This document shows positions 59,660 to 64,000 of a DNA stretch of 64,000 nucleotides, in pieces. Positions within the stretch are counted from its first letter, which is position 1. The number at the start of each line of letters is the position of its first letter. Source of the stretch: Oidiodendron maius Zn (lineage: Eukaryota > Ascomycota > Leotiomycetes > Myxotrichaceae); NCBI GenBank assembly GCA_000827325.1, contig KN832877.1, positions 496,001 to 560,000 of the forward strand, written 5' to 3'. The position numbers were made by a program, and so were the translations under genes. The notes beneath the pieces are model-generated. The model worked only from the letters and a program-made list of their open reading frames with translations, was not told the DNA's origin and searched no databases.

Positions 59660-61300
59660 ATGGGAAGAGTGTTGGCGAGTCATCTCGAGCAGCTAATGCT
59701 ATTGCCGAAACCAAAAAGAACCAGGCGGGGAGGCCGCAAGTCGCGCAATGGCTGCGTGACATGCAAGTATGCCATCTTATATACCAACCGATTCGTGCGA
59801 ATTCTAACTGCCCTTTATAATACGGCATATAAAATGCGACGAGGTCCGTCCCTCGTGCGGCGGATGCGTGAACACTGGGCGAATATGCGACGGCTACCCA
59901 GGAGATACGAAGACTGGACGTAAAGAGCTTACTTTTGTGCCGCCAAATACAATTTCCAAGTCTCTTTCATATACTCGAAGCTCACTGAGCCAGAAGGAAG
60001 CTCAGCATGTAAATCATTTTCGACATGTTTTCGCCCACGGCATGTCTGGTTTTGCATCATCACCGCTATGGGAAAAGTTGATTTTGCAGGCGGTACATGA
60101 AGAGCCTGCAGTATGCCATGCCGCAATAGCTGTCAGCGCGCTGCAACCTTCGGGTTCAATACTTTCACCAAATACAGATACGAATTATAGAGTCTTTGCC
60201 TTGCGCCAGTATTCAGCAAGCATCAAAGAGCTCCAGAGCCTGTTGGCCCACCGTACACCGCACTCAATTGAAGTGGCGTTAATGTGCTCAATTATCTGCA
60301 TGTGCTTTGAAATACTAGAGGGTAGCCATGAACTGGCGCAAGGACATCTGGAGAATAGCCTACGTGTAATCTCAGCCAACGAAGGTACGAAGGAACCCTG
60401 TCGTATACCATATTGTAATACTGACCTATCTACACAGCGATTCTAGATAAGGAGCTTGTTCGTGCATTTGCCCGCTTTGATGTTCAAGCCTGGACCTATA
60501 TTGGGAAAAGACCCGTAACATTTGCCCTGAACATTGGGTCTAACCACCCGGCAATATTCTCGGACTTGAAGGAAGCTGAAGATGCCCTTTTCCACGATCT
60601 TCATGACGTATGGATGTTTTTTTATAAGTCAGCCTGTCCTTGCCGGTATCTTGATCCAGAATCAATGCCTGAGTTGGTGCTTTCCGAATTCGAAAGCCTT
60701 AAAGAGCGACTGAGCCGGTGGAAGAGGGCATTCCTCTCATTTGAAGAGGCGAATCGCGCGAGCTTTTCCAAACGGGATTCTGAACATGCAAGTCTCCTAC
60801 ATATTCACCACTCTACAGGGACTGTCTCATTAGTCGGAGAATTGAGCCCCAATGAGATGGTATACGATACGTTTGATGATACATTCCTATCTACTCTTCG
60901 TCTCTCAAGCCAGTTGCTTCGAGAAAGGCTTAATTCTCCTTGGTCAGATACATTTTCAATGGAACTGGGGATTGTACAGCCCTTGTATATCACCGCTGTC
61001 AAGTGTCGAGTTCATCATATCCGAGCAGAAGCAATTAAACTCCTTAGTTCTGTTCCACAACCAGAAGGAATTTGGAACGGCGGAGTAATGGCAAAAATCG
61101 CGGAGCAAGTTCGGATAATCGAGGAAGGTGATTTGGATTTTGAATTATTAGGCTTCGAAAGGCTTCCGGAATTTCGCCGGATACATTCTGTCGGTGCAGA
61201 TATAGACCAGAAGGGCCGAACCGCAAGCTACTTTTGTGATATGCGGCGAAGTGATGGCAGTGGCAAATTTGAAAATATTAGTGGTACAGTTACTTGGTAG
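59660..61300 (+). CDS. Zn2Cys6 transcription factor with fungal-specific domain; first intron lacks AG
   Basis: Model exons: 59660-59766, 59819-60384, 60438-61300; 511 residues. The zinc cluster reads NGCVTCK|IRHIKCDEVRPSCGGC and VNTGRICDGYPGD; the bar marks intron 1. Joining there gives exact Zn2Cys6 spacing (Cys-2-Cys-6-Cys). Intron 1 has a good donor (GTATGC) and branch (TTCTAACTG) but ends in AT at 59818 instead of AG. The rest matches the PF11951-type regulator domain (HFRHVFAHGMSGFASSPLWEKLILQAVHEEPAVCHAAIA; CMCFEILEGSHELAQGHLENSL). The gene is convergent with a secreted serine hydrolase. If the acceptor is truly lost, the gene may be a recent pseudogene. Confidence 0.75.
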
Positions 61301-61420
61301 TAGTGAGGGGAAGACTATAGACCCATGAATGATGTAAATTTATAATGCTTTAATATTATACCCAAAAAATTGAGAAGTTAAAAAGGCAATACAGTAAGAT
61401 GGCTTGTTAAGCACTTCACT

Positions 61421-63335
61421 CTATACTTTGACTAATGTGGAGCGCAGGATACGAGGCTCGATATGCATCACCGCACCACTAGAATCAAACTCGAAGACAA
61501 AATCATCGATGCTAATCTCCCCGTATGTTACTTCGTCAATGTTCTCCCAGGCATTCACATTCTGGTCGAAGACTCTCGGCGTTGAACCTGGCTCCGTTGA
61601 AAGATCGAAAACTGCTCGATACGCCGCTTGATTTTGACAAATCTGAGAATCTTTCAATCCAGTGGGATACAGCCGCATTGAATTTATATGTCCGCCGCCA
61701 GTTGCTTGCAAGTACTCCTCGGCAGTCTGTAGCAGATTCGAACTGTTGCTGGTCCAACTCTCAACGACCAATCCAGGACCGTCGTCCACAGTCAGCGAGA
61801 TCGAAGAGTTTCCTCCCGTCTCAGAAGTGTACAGACCGGTTAGAATCTTCGCAGCTTCCTCTTTGGCAGATTTCTCTAAAGCCGGGATCAGAGTCTGTAT
61901 AATCATCTCGGAAACGTAATTAACGACAATGCCATTTGGACCAGCGGTTAAGATTGAAATGCTGATCTCATAATCTGGGATCAAGATAAGAAGACATGCA
62001 TAAGAACCATAGCCGCCGGATTTGGTATAAACATCGATGATACGACCCGTCGTGATATTGCTCATTGTGCGGTATATTTCCCAAGGAGCGCCGACAGAAA
62101 ACGTTAAGGCAGAGGTGTGCGCAAGAGGTTTCAGCCATCGACGGGTAACCAGTGGTGGCAACTGTGTACTCAAAAGAATATTCCGGCCGAAATTTACGAG
62201 GTCATTTGCACTGGAGTAAATACCTCCGCTCCTAGCCAGGTATATCAGCGGTGCAAATATATAAATAGTAGGTACTAGACTTGACTTACGGTGTCTCATC
62301 CCCAATATTTGTGTCCCACTCCATTGCATCAGGTGGTATTACCCCCAATCCAGCTCTTGGTGTGTGAGTGCCGGAATTATTTAGATCTAAGGGACGGAAG
62401 ACATCTCTTTGAAGGATATTCTCGTAAGTGTCTCCGGCTATTGCTTCTAGCGCATATCCTAAGATGTGGAATGCTGTGTTGGAATATACTGGAGTATATT
62501 GAGATGCAAATACTGGATGCCGTTTAACAAATCCTTGGAGGTACACTGTTCAAATGACAAAGTCAAATCCGAGAATCAATAATCTGGAGTTCGTAAATTA
62601 CCTTCCCGACTACATGGCGGCTGAGTGGGTTCAGCTCCGCACGTTGGAATATCTGTAGGGTCCAATTTTGGAAACCCATACTGAGAAAAAGGTAATGAAG
62701 AACCGGATATATCTCCCAAGGCATCTGTGAAGACGATTTAAACATGTTTCAACCGGCACATCTGGTTTAAATGACTTACAATTCGCGCCAATCCCAGACA
62801 TCTGACTTGCAAGTGCTCCAACCGTCACTTCTTCCCAGTTCACATTATCTATTCGCGAGCCGTTTCCAAATTTACGTGCATAATCGAGCAACTCCGGTAC
62901 GTAGTTCGTAATGGGCTGTTCCCAGCGATCAAGGCCATTATGCAGCAGATGAGCATAGACGGTAAACAGCTTGGAGATACTGCCAATCCGAAAGACACTA
63001 TCACCGGTTACTCTATTCGTGCTTCCTGCACTGGTGTTCAAGCCAGCTCCTGTGAAGTGAAAGTCAAACAATGAGCTCTCTTGCGCCGTGCTCTTGACTG
63101 ACACGGAAACCGAAGTCCCGTTGGGGGTGAAGTTTCCGAATGCGCTCACGCCCTGGCTAAGAACGTTTTGTAATGACGAAGATAACTCTGTTGTTGCCGA
63201 CAGAAAATTTGTGTTGGAATTCAGCCTTACCGGCGGCGGAAATGCGGACATGAGAAGGGTTTGTGGAGGCGCCATGGCGGAATTGCCAATGGCTAAAAAG
63301 GTGATGAAAGCTGTAATGAGTGTGAGAATGTACAT
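61421..63335 (-). CDS. Secreted beta-lactamase-like serine hydrolase
   Basis: Four exons: 63335-62780, 62724-62602, 62545-62290, 62231-61421; 581 residues. A signal peptide (MYILTLITAFITFLAIGNSAMA) is followed by several N-glycosylation sites (NFT, NGT, NTS, NSS). The catalytic SxxK motif is SISK at 119-122 in VFRIGSISKLF. The Tyr motif is YSN in TPVYSNTAFHILGYALEAIAG, and GSYACLLILIPDY lies in the C-terminal half. This is the class C beta-lactamase/DD-peptidase fold used in fungi by esterases and hydrolases, some in secondary-metabolite clusters; the substrate is unknown. The last ~120 residues form an extra domain common in the fungal secreted forms. Confidence 0.88.
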
Positions 63336-64000
63336 GGTGGCCGTTAAGCATACTGATATGTAGTCTTACACAGTCGATTTTCTATTCCCTTTTATATTAT
63401 AGCTTTGAATTCATTCCGGTCCATTCCGCCTTTCCTACTTGTCTGAGAGACGTACTCCAATACACGGTATGAATACGACTTACGATACACCCACTTAAAT
63501 TAGTCGCCGGGATAGTATATGTGGTAGGCAGTGGTAGGCAACTGGATTTTTTGCTGCCGGTTTGACCGAATCTACAAAAGATCCGCTGTATTAGGAGCCG
63601 ATCTCTCTAACTGGCTAACTCGTGAACAAATTCTAAACACGGTATGGGCTGGTTTTAACTCGTAAGATATCTTATAGCACAAGGGGTATAAAATTGTCTT
63701 ACTTTGGGGCTTTTCTTACGCAAGTATCAAGTGTTGCCTAAATAAATCAAGCATAGAACAGTGTTTGAATTCGACAGAGCTGGTGGCTCCAGCTCTGATT
63801 TGGCGCTAGTAAGTAGATTTGCCGAACCGAAGGGAATGCTAACCATCTTCGTTTAAGTAGATTTCGGTAAACCATCGAGAGTGCCTCTGATTGGCTTTGT
63901 CGTATTTCTCTGCCGGAAACATCATAGTCTGGTATTCAGGTCACCCGAATCCCATCAGAGAGAGTGGGGATATGACCTATACTTAAGTCATTCTTTCTAT
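63336..64000. other. Upstream region of the serine hydrolase gene
   Basis: 665 bp to the window edge. AT-rich with a direct duplication GTGGTAGGCA at about 63521 and 63531. No gene seen. Confidence 0.4.

Overview
The window is nuclear DNA of a filamentous ascomycete (Pezizomycotina, most likely Eurotiomycetes). The evidence is eukaryotic housekeeping genes with short spliceosomal introns (mostly 45-80 nt, GT..AG, branch-like CTAAC/CTAAT before the acceptor), a PkcA-type protein kinase C, Zn2Cys6 regulators and a relic of a DUF3435 gene. No operons, rRNA, CRISPR or convincing tRNA genes were seen. I set exon borders by eye; in nearly every spliced model the exon lengths sum to a multiple of three.

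Left part, 1-36 kb, is gene-dense and mostly conserved: a truncated SHE9/MDM33 gene, a PYP1-type HAD phosphatase, the Rieske subunit of complex III, a decayed DUF3435 recombinase-like gene, CCT1, cytosolic prolyl-tRNA synthetase, pkcA, a mitochondrial acyl-CoA dehydrogenase, an MFS transporter, an EIF1AD-like protein, ALG3, a small mitochondrial protein, an unrecognised membrane protein, a secreted Ala-rich protein, a second MFS transporter, a small conserved hypothetical protein, a large LRR protein and a coiled-coil protein.

Middle, 36-50.5 kb: a HEI10-type RING E3 ligase of meiosis, a Zn2Cys6 regulator resembling the CLR-2/ClrB/ManR group, an intronless MarR-GNAT fusion of bacterial type, the NEDD8 E1 regulatory subunit, ribose-5-phosphate isomerase and a crotonase.

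Right part, 50.5-64 kb, is sparse and accessory-like. It holds a 961-residue gene that I assign to rvt, the domesticated reverse-transcriptase-related family; a small two-exon gene; an unrecognised multi-exon gene; a Zn2Cys6 regulator whose first intron lacks an AG acceptor; and a secreted beta-lactamase-like serine hydrolase.

The best candidates for unusual biology are the rvt gene (RT-like B and C motifs, a Gln/Ala minisatellite inside the protein, Glu where a motif A Asp is expected), the MarR-GNAT fusion, the acceptor-less intron, and a possible dual-targeted ribose-5-phosphate isomerase.
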